A stretch of DNA of 32,537 bases from Methylobacterium sp. J-030 (lineage in GTDB: Bacteria > Pseudomonadota > Alphaproteobacteria > Rhizobiales > Beijerinckiaceae). Numbering within the stretch: position 1 is the first letter of the stretch; every line of letters begins with the position of its first letter. Below the pieces are notes generated by a model. That model was not told the DNA's origin and ran no database searches. It saw nothing but the letters and a program-made list of their open reading frames with translations. Location: positions 1-32,537 of the forward strand of contig NZ_JAKSYM010000210.1 in NCBI RefSeq assembly GCF_022829545.1, in the 5' to 3' direction. Both the position numbers and the translations under genes were made by a program. Of this stretch, positions 15,758 through 24,362 are shown piece after piece.

Positions 15758-16687
15758 ATGCGTGTCGCCTGCATCGGCGAGTGTATGATCGAATTGTCTG
15801 AGCAATTCGACGGCAGCCTCGTCCGCGGCTTTGGCGGCGACACGTTGAACACCGCGCTCTACCTCGCCCGCCTCGGCGTCGCGGTCGACTACGTGACGGC
15901 GCTCGGCGACGATGCCTGGAGCGACGAGATGGCGGCAGCCTGGGGCCGCGAGGGGATCGGCCTCGGCCAGGTCCGGCGCCTGCCGGGCCGGATGCCGGGC
16001 CTCTACATCATCCGCACCGACGCGGCCGGCGAGCGCAGCTTCCACTATTGGCGCGACCAGGCCGCGGCCCGGGACCTGTTCGTCGAGCCGGGCGCGGCCG
16101 AGACCCGGGCCGCCGTGGCGACCTACGACCTCGTCTACGTTTCCGGCATCAGCCTCTCGCTCTACGGCGAAAGCGGCCGCGCGGCCCTGTTCGAGACCCT
16201 GGGGGCCCTGCGCGCCCGGGGCGGGCGCGTCGCCTTCGACACCAATTACCGGCCCCGGGGCTGGCCCGTCCGGGAGGTCGCCCAGGCGGCGTTCCGCACG
16301 GCCCTGGCGCTGGCCGATCTGATCTTCGCCTCGGTGGAGGATCTGGACTGGCTGTTCGGCGCGGCGGGCGTGGACGAGGTGCTGCGCCACCGGGGCCGGG
16401 CCGAGATCGTGCTCAAGGGCTCGACCGGCCCCGCGCCCGTCGCCCGGGTGCTGCACGGGACCTCCGACACATGGGTGCCGGCCGGGCCGGTGGCCCGGGT
16501 GGTCGACACGACGGCTGCGGGCGACAGCTTCGCGGCGGGCTATCTCGCCGCCCGCCTCGCCGGGCTGGACCCGGAGGCGGCCGCGGCCCGGGCGCACCGC
16601 CTCGCCGGCGCGGTGATCGGGCACCGCGGCGCCGTGATTCCCCGGGCGGCGATGCCGGACCTCGATCGTCCCGGGGCGCATAGCTGA
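15758..16687 (+). CDS. kdgK: 2-dehydro-3-deoxygluconokinase (PfkB family)
   Basis: KdgK phosphorylates 2-keto-3-deoxygluconate with ATP, feeding KDPG to the Entner-Doudoroff aldolase. The 310-residue product has the family N-terminus (ACIGECMIELSE), the GGDTLNTALYLARLG substrate-binding motif, and FDTNYRPRGWP in the middle. The C-terminal PfkB signature is DTTAAGDSFAAGYLAARLAG, where Asp256 is the likely catalytic base and the AAGD loop forms the anion hole. ATG 15758 has a GGGGAG a few bases upstream. It stands alone on this strand, followed after about 130 bp by the DUF502 gene. Related sugar kinases are possible, but the GECMIE and GGDTLN motifs favour KdgK. Confidence 0.85.
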   Translation: MRVACIGECMIELSEQFDGSLVRGFGGDTLNTALYLARLGVAVDYVTALGDDAWSDEMAAAWGREGIGLGQVRRLPGRMPGLYIIRTDAAGERSFHYWRDQAAARDLFVEPGAAETRAAVATYDLVYVSGISLSLYGESGRAALFETLGALRARGGRVAFDTNYRPRGWPVREVAQAAFRTALALADLIFASVEDLDWLFGAAGVDEVLRHRGRAEIVLKGSTGPAPVARVLHGTSDTWVPAGPVARVVDTTAAGDSFAAGYLAARLAGLDPEAAAARAHRLAGAVIGHRGAVIPRAAMPDLDRPGAHS

Positions 16688-16815
16688 CCGCGGTGGTGGC
16701 CGCGCCAGCGGAAACCGGCCGCCCTTGAGACCGGCAAGCGCAGCCGCTACCTGTGCCATCGGGGGATGGCCCCGAGAGCAGGATCGCCGCGCGTCGTGCG
16801 GCCGAGAGGGTCCCC

Positions 16816-17607
16816 GTGGCGCCGAGTCCCCCGCCCATCCCGGTCCCCGAGCCCGACGCCCCCGCGCCCGGGGGCGCCACGCCGAAGACCCGGGTCAGCG
16901 CCCGGGGCCGGCTGCGCACCTACTTCCTCACCGGCATCATCGTGGCCGGGCCGCTGGCGATCACCGCCTACATCACGTGGTGGTTCATCGCGCTGATCGA
17001 TTCCTTCGTGAAGCCCCTGGTGCCGGCGAGCTACCTGCCGGACCATTACCTGCCGTTCTCGATCCCCGGGCTCGGCCTCGTCATCGCGTTCCTGGCGGTG
17101 ACGCTGCTCGGCTTCCTCACCGCCAACCTCGTCGGCCGCTCGGTGATCGAGTTCGGCGAGGTGCTGCTCGCCCGGACCCCGGTGATCTCCGGCCTCTACA
17201 AGGGGCTGCGGCAGATCTTCGAGACCCTGTTCTCGGCCAACGGCACCTCGTTCCGCACGGTCGGGCTGGTGGAGTTCCCGGTGAAGGGGACGTGGTCGGT
17301 GGTGTTCCTGTCGGCCCCGGCGGCGCCCGAGGTCGAGGGCGCGCTCCGGGCCCGGGGCGCCGCCGCGGACGAGATGGTCGGCGTGTTCCTGCCCTGCGCG
17401 CCCAACCCGACGACGGGGTTCTTCTTCTACCTGCCCCGGTCCGAGGTGGTGGAACTCGCCATCAGCGTCGACGACGCCGCCAAGCTGGTGATGTCGGCCG
17501 GCGTGATCCAGCCGGAGGATCCGCAGGGCCGGCTCAACGCCATGGCGGGATCCCTGCGGGCCGCGCACCATGCGGGTGCGGCGCAGCGGGAACCGCAGGA
17601 CGCCTGA
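16816..17607 (+). CDS. DUF502 family membrane protein
   Basis: The 263-residue product has a Pro-rich cytoplasmic N-terminus, then two membrane helices (FLTGIIVAGPLAITAYITWWF and LGLVIAFLAVTLLGFLTANLV). A soluble domain follows, with the family motifs RTPVISGLYKGLRQIFETLF and FLPCAPNPTTGFFFYLPRSEV. DUF502 proteins are widespread in bacteria and plants (the COV family). Their role is unknown, though envelope or trafficking functions have been suggested. I preferred the GTG at 16816 because GAGAGGG precedes it by five bases. An in-frame GTG at 16753 would add 21 residues without a ribosome-binding site. Confidence 0.85.
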   Translation: MAPSPPPIPVPEPDAPAPGGATPKTRVSARGRLRTYFLTGIIVAGPLAITAYITWWFIALIDSFVKPLVPASYLPDHYLPFSIPGLGLVIAFLAVTLLGFLTANLVGRSVIEFGEVLLARTPVISGLYKGLRQIFETLFSANGTSFRTVGLVEFPVKGTWSVVFLSAPAAPEVEGALRARGAAADEMVGVFLPCAPNPTTGFFFYLPRSEVVELAISVDDAAKLVMSAGVIQPEDPQGRLNAMAGSLRAAHHAGAAQREPQDA

Positions 17608-17624
17608 GCGGACGTCCGAGGATT

Positions 17625-17646
17625 CCAAAGGGCGAGCCCTTTCGAA
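17625..17646. repeat. Solo hairpin related to the multi-hairpin repeats (copy E)
   Basis: TTCCAAAGGGC is followed by GA and GCCCTTT (arms 17627-17633 and 17636-17642), then CGAAACC. It has the same edge and first hairpin as copies A and D but the rest of the element is absent. It sits 17 bp after the DUF502 stop and before the convergent cobD end, so it may serve both as terminator. Confidence 0.5.
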
Positions 17647-17681
17647 ACCGGGACTCGGGCGCTCCGCATGCCGGGCGAAGA

Positions 17682-18665
17682 TCAGGGGGCTATCGCCAAC
17701 CATAAGACGAGGAGCGCCAGCACGAGCCCGCCCTGAAGCCAGCAGGCCGTGCGGTAGAGGACCAGCGCTCGGGCGATGTCGTCGGGCGTCGCCTCGGCCC
17801 GTCCGTCGCCCATATGGGCGTCGGGCACGAGGGTACCATCGTAGACCCGCGGCCCCGCGAGCCTCAAACCGAGCGCCCCCGCCATGGCGGATTCCGGCCA
17901 GCCCGCATTGGGCGAGCGGTGCCGGCCGGCGTCCCGGGCCATCGCCCGGAGCGCCCCCCGGGCGTCGGCGCCGCGCAGGAAGGCCGCCCCGGCGATCAGC
18001 AGGCCGGCCAGCCGCGAGGCCGGGAGGTTCACGCCGTCGTCGAGCCGGGCCGCCGCCCAGCCGAAGGCTTCGTAGCGGGGCGTGCGGTGGCCGATCATGC
18101 TGTCGGCGGTGTTGATCGCCTTGTAGAGCGCGCCGCCCGGCAGGCCGAGGCAGCCGATCCAGAAGGCCGGTGCCACGATCCCGTCAGAAAAGTTCTCCGC
18201 CAGGCTCTCGATCGCGGCGCGGCAGACGGCGGGTTGGTCGAGGCGCTCGGGGTCTCGGCCCACGATCATCGCCACGGCCCGGCGCCCGGCCTCCAGGCCG
18301 CCGGTGCGCAGGGCGGTTTCCACCGCGGCGACGTGGTCGTGCAGGCTGCGCTGCGCCGGCAGGCTGGCGCAGGCGAGGCCCAGAAGGATCAGGGCGGGGA
18401 GGGGGCCGGCGAGGCCCGCGAGTGCCGTCAGGCCCAGCGCCGGCAGGCCCACCGCAACGAGCAGCAGCGCCAGGGCGAGGCAGCCCGCGAGCCGGCGCCG
18501 CCGCGCAGAGCCGCGGTTGAGGCCGCGCTCCAGGGCGGCGATCAGCCGGCCGATCCAGGTGACAGGGTGGCCGACCGCCCTGTAGAGCGCGTCCGGATAG
18601 CCGGCCGCCGCCTCGATCCCGAGGGCGAGGGCCAGCACGGCGAGCGTTTCGGGCGGATGGACCAT
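17682..18665 (-). CDS. cobD: Adenosylcobinamide-phosphate synthase CobD/CbiB
   Basis: CobD (CbiB) is the inner-membrane enzyme that joins the aminopropanol-phosphate arm to adenosylcobyric acid in cobalamin synthesis. The 327-residue product has the expected N-terminal block (GYPDALYRAVGHPVTWIGRL) and several membrane helices. Family motifs are ESLAENFSDGIVAPAFW, GALYKAINTADSMIGHRTPRYEAFGWAAARLDD-like sequence, and RHRSPNAGWPESAMAGALGL. Length is normal. Its ATG (18665) overlaps the ATG of the divergent cobC by nine bases. CobC makes the aminopropanol phosphate used by this enzyme, so the pair act in consecutive steps. Confidence 0.92.
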   Translation of the reverse strand: MVHPPETLAVLALALGIEAAAGYPDALYRAVGHPVTWIGRLIAALERGLNRGSARRRRLAGCLALALLLVAVGLPALGLTALAGLAGPLPALILLGLACASLPAQRSLHDHVAAVETALRTGGLEAGRRAVAMIVGRDPERLDQPAVCRAAIESLAENFSDGIVAPAFWIGCLGLPGGALYKAINTADSMIGHRTPRYEAFGWAAARLDDGVNLPASRLAGLLIAGAAFLRGADARGALRAMARDAGRHRSPNAGWPESAMAGALGLRLAGPRVYDGTLVPDAHMGDGRAEATPDDIARALVLYRTACWLQGGLVLALLVLWLAIAP

Positions 18666-19676
18666 TCGGTGTGGAGCGTTCCCGCGCGTGAGGCCGCCGT
18701 CATCGCCCATGGTGGCGATCTCGGCGGCCTGCGAAAAACCTTTCCCGACGCGCCGGAACCCTGGCTCGACCTCTCGACGGGGATCAACCCGATCCCGTAT
18801 CCCGTGCCGCCGATCGAGGCCAGCGCCTGGACACGGCTCCCGGAGGCCGCCGAACTCCAGGCCCTGCGGGCGGCCGCCGCCTCGGCCTACGGCGCGCCGG
18901 ATGCCGCCCATGTCGTGCCCGCCCCCGGCACCCAGATCCTGATCGAGACCCTGCCCCGGCTCCTGGCGCCGACTCGCGTCGCGGTGGTCGGACCCACATA
19001 CGCCGAGCACGCCGCCGCCTGGGCACGAGCCGGGCACGCCGTGGCGGAGGTGTCAGGGCTCGACACGCTCGGCGACGCTCGGGTGGCGGTGATCGTCGAT
19101 CCCAACAACCCGGACGGGCGGACTGTCCCGCTGGCCGAGCGCTGCGCCCTGGCTGAATCGCTCGGAGCCCGGGGCGGCCTGCTGGTCGCCGACGAGGCCT
19201 TCGCGGATCTCGAACCGGTGGAGAGCCTGTGCCCGCATGTCGGGCCGGGGCTCGTGGTGCTCCGCTCCTTCGGCAAGACCTATGGGCTCGCCGGCCTGCG
19301 CCTGGGCTTCGCGGTCGCCGAACCCGGGATCGCGCTCCGGATCGCCGAGGCGCTGGGACCCTGGGCCGCATCGGGGCCGGCCCTGGCGATCGGGACCGCG
19401 GCCCTGTCGGATGCCGACTGGCGCGCGGAGGCCGCCCGGGCGCGGGCGGCGGACGCGGCCCGGCTCGACCGGATGATCGTGCGGGGCAGCGGGCGGGTTG
19501 TCGGCGGCACGTGCCTGTTCCGGACCGCAGATTTCTCGGACGGGCCGGGGCTCTACCGCCGGCTGGCGGCGGCGGGCATTGCGGTGCGCCGCTTCGCGGA
19601 GCGCCCGGAGCGCCTGCGCTTCGGGTTGCCGCCCGACAAGACGGGCTGGTGCCGGCTGTCGCAGGTGCTGAAGTAG
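18657..19676 (+). CDS. cobC: Threonine-phosphate decarboxylase CobC
   Basis: CobC is a PLP enzyme of the class I/II aminotransferase fold. It decarboxylates threonine phosphate to (R)-1-amino-2-propanol phosphate for the cobalamin nucleotide loop. The 339-residue product shows the family start (IAHGGDLGGLRKTFPDAPEPW), the LDLSTGINPIPYP motif, VDPNNPDGR and DEAFADLEP. The PLP-binding lysine is Lys207 in LRSFGKTYGLAGLRLG, and arginines near the C-terminus (RFGLPP) bind the substrate carboxylate. The chosen ATG (18657) overlaps the divergent cobD start; a GTG at 18669 is an alternative. In enteric bacteria the same enzyme is named CobD, which can confuse naming. Confidence 0.9.
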   Translation: MDHSVWSVPAREAAVIAHGGDLGGLRKTFPDAPEPWLDLSTGINPIPYPVPPIEASAWTRLPEAAELQALRAAAASAYGAPDAAHVVPAPGTQILIETLPRLLAPTRVAVVGPTYAEHAAAWARAGHAVAEVSGLDTLGDARVAVIVDPNNPDGRTVPLAERCALAESLGARGGLLVADEAFADLEPVESLCPHVGPGLVVLRSFGKTYGLAGLRLGFAVAEPGIALRIAEALGPWAASGPALAIGTAALSDADWRAEAARARAADAARLDRMIVRGSGRVVGGTCLFRTADFSDGPGLYRRLAAAGIAVRRFAERPERLRFGLPPDKTGWCRLSQVLK

Positions 19677-19703
19677 ACGCGTGCGGTCCGGCCTTCGATG
19701 ATC

Positions 19704-19824
19704 ATGGATCCACAAGGTCCGGGACCTTGTGTGAATGCAGGGCACAGCCCTGCTTTCGGGCTTCGCCCGATATCGGGGCGCTGCCCCGATCGCCCGCCAA
19801 AGGGCGTAGCCCTACGGGATCCAT
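19704..19824. repeat. Multi-hairpin intergenic repeat, copy C, with ATGGATCC inverted ends
   Basis: The ends are ATGGATCC (19704-19711) and GGATCCAT (19817-19824). Inside are four successive hairpins: CACAAGGTC-CGG-GACCTTGTG, GCAGGGC-ACA-GCCCTGC, CGGGC-TTC-GCCCG and ATCGGGGC-GCT-GCCCCGAT. CGCCAAAGGGCGTAGCCC follows. Order and spacing match copy B. It fills the gap between cobC and the convergent MFS gene, whose stop begins six bases later. Confidence 0.75.
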
Positions 19825-19829
19825 AGGGA

Positions 19830-20996
19830 TCAGGCAGCGCGTCCGTGCGGATCGCGTGCCGCCACGACCACCGCCAGCGCCGAGAACACCAGCCCCACGG
19901 CGCAGACCCCCGGCCAGCCGATCAGCAGAAAAGCCTGCGAGCCGGCATAGGCGCCGAGCGCCCCGAACACGAACAGGGTCGTGAACAGCACGGTGTTGAT
20001 CCGCCCCCGCGCCCCCGGGACCAGGGCGTAGGCCCGGGTCTGGTTGGCGATCAGCGCGCCGTTCATGCCGATATCGATGAGCAGCACCCCGAGCGCCACG
20101 GCGATCAGCGACCACGCGCCCCCCGCCCAGAGCACCACGAAGGACAGGGCGACCAGCAGGCTGCCGCCGAGCACCACGGGCTTCGCCCCCTTCCGGTCGG
20201 TGAACCGGCCCGAGATCGGCGCCACGAAGGCCCCGCAGACGCCGATCACCCCGAACAGTCCGGCACCCGCGGCCGTGAGCCCGAAGGGCGGCCCCTCCAC
20301 CAGCAGCGCGAGGGTTGCCCAGAAGGCGTTGAACGCGGCAAACAGCAGCGCCTGCGACAGGCTCGCCGTGCGCAGCACCGGCTGGCTCCGGGCGAGGTGG
20401 AGGATCGACAGCATCAGGGCGCGGTAGCGCAAAGGATGCGTCTGCACCGTCCGGGGCAGGGTCGCCCGGGCGATGCCCGCCATGGCGAGCGCCACCAGCG
20501 CGGCGATCAGGAAGACCGGCCGCCAGCCGAGATGCGCCCCCAGGAACCCGCTTGCCGTCCGGGCGAGCAGGATGCCGGTGAGCAGCCCGGTCATCACCTG
20601 CCCAACCACCCGCCCGCGGCTCGCATCGGGCGCGAGTTCCGCCGCGAACGGCACCGCCTGCTGGGCCGCGCAGGCGAGCACGCCGACGACGAGATGCGCC
20701 AGCGCCAGACTCGCGAGATTCGGGGCGAGGCCGACCGCGAGCAGCGCCACGGCGAGGCCGAGGCACTGCCCCACGATCAGGCTGCGCCGCGGCAGCGCGT
20801 CGCCGAGCGGCACCAGTCCGACGATGCCGAGACCGTAGCCGACCAGCGCCGTGGTCGGCACCCAGAGCGCGGCCCGGTCGCCGAACTCGGCCACGATCAG
20901 GCCGAGCAGCGGCTGGTTGTAGTAGATGTTGGCCACCGCCCCGCCGGCGATCAGCGTGAGGCCGAGCCGGGCCTTCGCGTCGAGGGTTGTGGTCAC
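19830..20996 (-). CDS. MFS transporter (drug/metabolite exporter type)
   Basis: The 388-residue product has twelve predicted membrane helices and typical MFS loops. It begins LTLIAGGAVANIYYNQPLLGLIVAEFG, the style of YnfM/arabinose-efflux-like exporters. The loop between helices 2 and 3 is PLGDALPRRSLIVGQ, close to motif A (GxLaDrxGrrxxl). The equivalent loop in the second half is SGRFTDRKGAKPVVLGG. Substrate cannot be deduced. The start is the GTG at 20996, without a strong ribosome-binding site. It is not obviously coupled to the cob genes, despite facing cobC. Confidence 0.85.
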   Translation of the reverse strand: MTTTLDAKARLGLTLIAGGAVANIYYNQPLLGLIVAEFGDRAALWVPTTALVGYGLGIVGLVPLGDALPRRSLIVGQCLGLAVALLAVGLAPNLASLALAHLVVGVLACAAQQAVPFAAELAPDASRGRVVGQVMTGLLTGILLARTASGFLGAHLGWRPVFLIAALVALAMAGIARATLPRTVQTHPLRYRALMLSILHLARSQPVLRTASLSQALLFAAFNAFWATLALLVEGPPFGLTAAGAGLFGVIGVCGAFVAPISGRFTDRKGAKPVVLGGSLLVALSFVVLWAGGAWSLIAVALGVLLIDIGMNGALIANQTRAYALVPGARGRINTVLFTTLFVFGALGAYAGSQAFLLIGWPGVCAVGLVFSALAVVVAARDPHGRAA

Positions 20997-21329
20997 GGCT
21001 GCGTCGAGGGCAGGTCGGTTCGCCGCCGCGGAAGGGCCATGATCGGGTCCGTATCGTCGGGAGGGGCGGGAAATCCGAGTCGCGAGCCTCTACGGGCAGA
21101 GCGCGCCGTCCGGCAAGCTGCGGCGATGCATCCCTGCTGGGACTTGGTGCGCCCCTTCACGGGTTCCGCGATCGCACCATATGCGGCAGACACAGCGTGT
21201 AACGCCGGCCCATGGGCGGGTGTCGCGCAGCACGAGAATCCGATGTCGAGCCCGGCGGGCTCCAGGACCGGAATACGGGCGAGAGGGCGGTTTCGTTCCC
21301 TGCGGAACCGCTGGAACAGGGAGTACGGA
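20997..21329. other. Gap between MFS gene and small gene, nothing recognised
   Basis: These 333 bases separate two genes reading outward and must hold both promoters. I found no repeat, hairpin or riboswitch signature. Open frames here are shadows with unlikely composition. Confidence 0.35.
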
Positions 21330-21521
21330 ATGCCGAACTACCGCGTCGACTTCGCCAAGGAGATCCTTGGGGTGCCGTTCACGATCGGCTCCGTCGAGAT
21401 CACGCGAGCCCGCGATCCCGAGCGTGCCCGCCGCGCCGCCGAGCTTCGATTCGCCCGCCAGCACGGCGTCGGCGACTGGCGCGAGCGCGCCGATCTCGCC
21501 ACTGTGGCCGAGCGGCTCTGA
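21330..21521 (+). CDS. 63-residue hypothetical protein
   Basis: The ATG at 21330 has a GGGAG eight bases before it. The product begins MPNYRVDFAKEILGVPFTIG and then has an Arg/Ala-rich helix (ARDPERARRAAELRFARQHG) ending DLATVAERL. I recall similar short proteins in Methylobacterium genomes but cannot assign a role. The size and charged helix suggest a soluble small regulator or structural protein, which is inference only. It stands alone, 257 bp before matA. Confidence 0.65.
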   Translation: MPNYRVDFAKEILGVPFTIGSVEITRARDPERARRAAELRFARQHGVGDWRERADLATVAERL

Positions 21522-21778
21522 CCGCCGAATCGTCGGTCCGTCACACGGCCTTTGCACTGCTGTTGCAAGCTCGATCTTCGCAATCCGCAGCCGGCCAAGC
21601 TCTGGCCGCGGCGGCCGCGCCGCCGTAAGATGCCGGGGAGGATCGCGGTGCCGGTCCGGCCTCCTCACCGGGGGCACCACGGCGCCGGGTCCGGTTGCGC
21701 ACGCGTCCGAACGGCGAGCCGGCGTCGCGGGGCGGGACGCGCTTCGAGTCCGGGTCGGCGGGGGTCAGTGCGAGGGTC

Positions 21779-23188
21779 ATGGCGGCGATCTCCTTCTTCG
21801 GCGACCTGCTTCAGACCATCAGCGAGCGCGGCCGCGACCTGATCGGCATCGGCCGCGGCGACCTCGCGTCCCGCGCGAATGCCGGCGACCTCGTCAGGCT
21901 GTGCGAGGATCTGATCTCCCGGCGCGGCGAGGCCTCCGGGGTGGCACTGGCCCGCCTGATCCTCGACCGCTACGCGAGCTTCGGACAGGCCGAGCGCCAT
22001 GCCTTCCTGCGGGCCATCGCGCTCGATTTCGACGCCGATCACGCCGCCGTCGACGCGGCGATCGCCGCCTACCGGGCCACCCCGACGCGGGCGTGCCTCG
22101 GCACCCTGCACGAGGCGGCCGAGCCGCGCAGCCAGGAACTGATCCGCCGCCTCAACCTCGCCCGGGGCGGCACGCTCGGCCTCGTGCGGATGCGCGAGGA
22201 CCTGTTCGACCTGCGCAAGGCCCTGCGCGCCGGCGAGGCCTCCGATCCCGCCCTGCTCGACGCGGTCGACAGCCTGGACAGCGACTTCGAGCACCTGTTC
22301 GCCTCGTGGTTCAACCGCGGCTTTCTGGTGCTGCGCCACATCGACTGGACCACGCCGGCCCACATCCTCGAAAAGATCATCCGCTACGAGGCGGTGCACG
22401 CCATCGCCGATTGGGACGACCTGCGTGCCCGGATCGAGCCGCCGGACCGGCGCTGCTTCGCGTTCTTCCACCCGGCGCTCGCCGACGAGCCGCTGATCTT
22501 CGTGGAGGTGGCGCTCACCGGAGAGATCGCCCCGGCCATCGCGCCGATCCTGTCGCGGGCGCGCAAGCCGCTGCAGCCACAGACGGCGACCACCGCGGTG
22601 TTCTACTCGATCTCCAATTGCCAGAAGGGGCTCGCCGGGGTGACCTTCGGCAACTTCCTGATCAAGCAGGTGGTCGAGGACCTGACCCGCGAGGTCCCGA
22701 CCCTCAAGACCTTCGTGACGCTCTCGCCGGTGCCGGGCTTTGCCGCGTGGCTCACCCGGGAGCGCCGGGCCGACAGCCCGCAGGGGCTGCTCCCTGAGGA
22801 TGTCGAGACCCTGCGGGCGCTGGACGAACCCGACTGGCACGCCGACAAGGCGAAGGCCGAGGCGGTGCGCAAGGCGCTGATCCCGGCCGCCGCCGCCTAT
22901 TTCCTGCGCGCCAAGAACGCCCGGGGGCGCCCCCTCGACCCGGTGGCCCGGTTCCACCTCGGCAACGGTGCCCGGCTCGACCGGATCAACTTCCTCGGCG
23001 ACACCTCGAAGAAGGGCCTGTCCCAGGCCCACGGCCTGATGGTGAACTACCTCTACGACCTCGCCGCGATCGAGCGGAACCACGAGACCTACGCCAATCT
23101 CGGCACGGTGGTGGCCTCTCCCGCGGTGAGCCGGGAGCTGCGCGCCAAGCTGCCGCCGCCGCGCGCCGTGGTGCTGGCCGAGGCTTAG
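21779..23188 (+). CDS. matA: Malonyl-CoA decarboxylase
   Basis: MatA decarboxylates malonyl-CoA to acetyl-CoA and CO2, the second step of malonate use after MatB. The 469-residue product has the helical N-terminal domain and a GNAT-like catalytic domain. Recognisable blocks are HIDWTTPAHILEKIIRYEAVHAI, RRCFAFFHPALADEPLIFVEVAL, and FYSISNCQKGLAGVTFGNFL with the likely catalytic Ser279. RFHLGNGARLDRINFLGD contains the likely catalytic His393, followed by GLMVNYLYDL. The ATG at 21779 is chosen from the family start; a GAGG lies three bases before it, rather close. It converges on the TetR gene, 18 bp apart. Confidence 0.92.
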   Translation: MAAISFFGDLLQTISERGRDLIGIGRGDLASRANAGDLVRLCEDLISRRGEASGVALARLILDRYASFGQAERHAFLRAIALDFDADHAAVDAAIAAYRATPTRACLGTLHEAAEPRSQELIRRLNLARGGTLGLVRMREDLFDLRKALRAGEASDPALLDAVDSLDSDFEHLFASWFNRGFLVLRHIDWTTPAHILEKIIRYEAVHAIADWDDLRARIEPPDRRCFAFFHPALADEPLIFVEVALTGEIAPAIAPILSRARKPLQPQTATTAVFYSISNCQKGLAGVTFGNFLIKQVVEDLTREVPTLKTFVTLSPVPGFAAWLTRERRADSPQGLLPEDVETLRALDEPDWHADKAKAEAVRKALIPAAAAYFLRAKNARGRPLDPVARFHLGNGARLDRINFLGDTSKKGLSQAHGLMVNYLYDLAAIERNHETYANLGTVVASPAVSRELRAKLPPPRAVVLAEA

Positions 23189-23206
23189 GGTGGTGGCCCA
23201 GCCGGA

Positions 23207-23782
23207 TCATCGGGCCTCCGCCGCCAGCCGGGCGAAGGCCAGGGTGATCCGCCGGGCCGCGTCCTCGGCGGCCTCGCCCGCGAGCGGCACCCGGCGGTCG
23301 AGGATCAACGCGGCGAGCCCGTGCACCAGGGACCACGCAGCGAGCGTCAGATCCGCGACCGCCATCCTGGAGCCCGCCAGCGTGGCCGCCCGCCGCTCGA
23401 GGATCGCGTAGGCCCGGGACCGGTCCGGTCCGCAGCCCGGCCCCATGAACATCAGCCGGAACAGGGCCGGCTGCCGGCACGCGAACGTCACGTAGGCCGC
23501 TCCCTGCGCGGCCAGTGCCTGCGCGCCGTCAGCGGAGGCGTCGGCCGCCTCCAGGGCGACGGCGAGATCCTCGAAGCCGCTCGCCGCCACCGCCTCCAGA
23601 AGCTCCTCCTTGCCGGAGAAATGGCGATAGGGCGCCATCGCCGAGACACCGCAGGTCCGTGCCGCCCCGCGCAGGGAGAGCGCCGCCGCGCCGCCGACCT
23701 CAAGCTGCGCCAGGGCCGCCGCCACCAGGGACGCCCGCAGGTCGCCGTGATGATAGCGCCTGTCGGGATCGGATGTTGACAT
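23207..23782 (-). CDS. TetR/AcrR family regulator
   Basis: The 191-residue product has the TetR helix-turn-helix at about residues 15-55 (LEVGGAAALSLRGAARTCGV, SAMAPYRHFSGKEELLEAVA). The C-terminal ligand domain resembles the WHG-type group (FACRQPALFRLMFMGPG, AWSLVHGLAALILDRR). It diverges from the DUF4188 gene across a 54-bp gap and probably represses that gene, and perhaps matB after it. The ligand is unknown. The start is ATG 23782; a TTG at 23791 would add three residues. Canonical malonate operons of rhizobia use a GntR-type regulator (MatR), so a TetR here is a departure. Confidence 0.85.
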   Translation of the reverse strand: MSTSDPDRRYHHGDLRASLVAAALAQLEVGGAAALSLRGAARTCGVSAMAPYRHFSGKEELLEAVAASGFEDLAVALEAADASADGAQALAAQGAAYVTFACRQPALFRLMFMGPGCGPDRSRAYAILERRAATLAGSRMAVADLTLAAWSLVHGLAALILDRRVPLAGEAAEDAARRITLAFARLAAEAR

Positions 23783-23823
23783 CGTACACAACCTCGCGCA
23801 TGTTTACGGCGCACACAATGCGC
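23783..23823. promoter_or_regulatory. Candidate TetR operator region with repeated half-sites
   Basis: The 54-bp gap between the divergent genes holds CGTACACAA (23783-23791) and CGCACACAA (23810-23818), a direct repeat with one difference, 27 bp apart. GCGCAT (23796-23801) and ATGCGC (23818-23823) form a spaced inverted repeat. Any of these could be the TetR operator. The gap is so short that a bound repressor would cover both promoters. Confidence 0.4.
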
Positions 23824-23836
23824 AGGAGACGGCGCC

Positions 23837-24286
23837 ATGCAAGCTGCCCCCGTCCGCCGGTCCGTCGATCTCTCCACCTATCCCGACCTCGTGGTGGTCT
23901 ATCTCGGCTTCCGGGTCACCCGCTGGCGCGGCCTGCTGGCTCTGATGGGGCTCGGGCGCGGCATCAGTGCCGCGATCCGGTCGCGGCCGGATGGACTGCT
24001 GGCGCACGAAAACCTGTTCTTCGGGCTCAGCCATGTCGGCATGCGTCAGTACTGGCACGATCTCGAAAGCCTGGAGCGCTTCACCCGCTCGGAGCCGCAT
24101 CGCACGTGGTGGCGGGACTTCTCGAAGGACTCCAAAGGGTCCGGCTTCTGGCACGAGGCCTATTCCCGGCACGGCGCGGAGGCGATCTACATCGGCATGC
24201 CGGCGCCCACCGGCCTCGGCCTGTTCGCGCCGGAACGGGCGCCGGAGGGAGCCTTCCTGTCGTCGCGGCAGCGGCTCGCCGCGTGA
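23837..24286 (+). CDS. DUF4188 (AF470-like monooxygenase family) protein
   Basis: The 149-residue product matches the DUF4188 / monooxygenase AF470-like family, small alpha-beta proteins named after a fumagillin-cluster enzyme. Features are DLVVVYLGFRVTRWRGLLALMGLG, HENLFFGLSHVGMRQYWHDLESLERFTRSEPHRTWWRDF-like central sequence, GSGFWHEAYSRHGAEAIYIGM and a GLGLFAP end. Substrate and cofactor are not visible. The ATG at 23837 has an AGGAG eight bases before it. It diverges from the TetR gene and is followed after 76 bp (or 31 bp with the earlier matB start) by matB, so they are likely co-transcribed. Confidence 0.75.
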   Translation: MQAAPVRRSVDLSTYPDLVVVYLGFRVTRWRGLLALMGLGRGISAAIRSRPDGLLAHENLFFGLSHVGMRQYWHDLESLERFTRSEPHRTWWRDFSKDSKGSGFWHEAYSRHGAEAIYIGMPAPTGLGLFAPERAPEGAFLSSRQRLAA

Positions 24287-24362
24287 AAGGGCTCGCCGGG
24301 GGGCCCCTGAGGCGGCTATGGGTGCGGGAGACACGAAGGCCCGCGACAGCCCAAGCCGCCCG

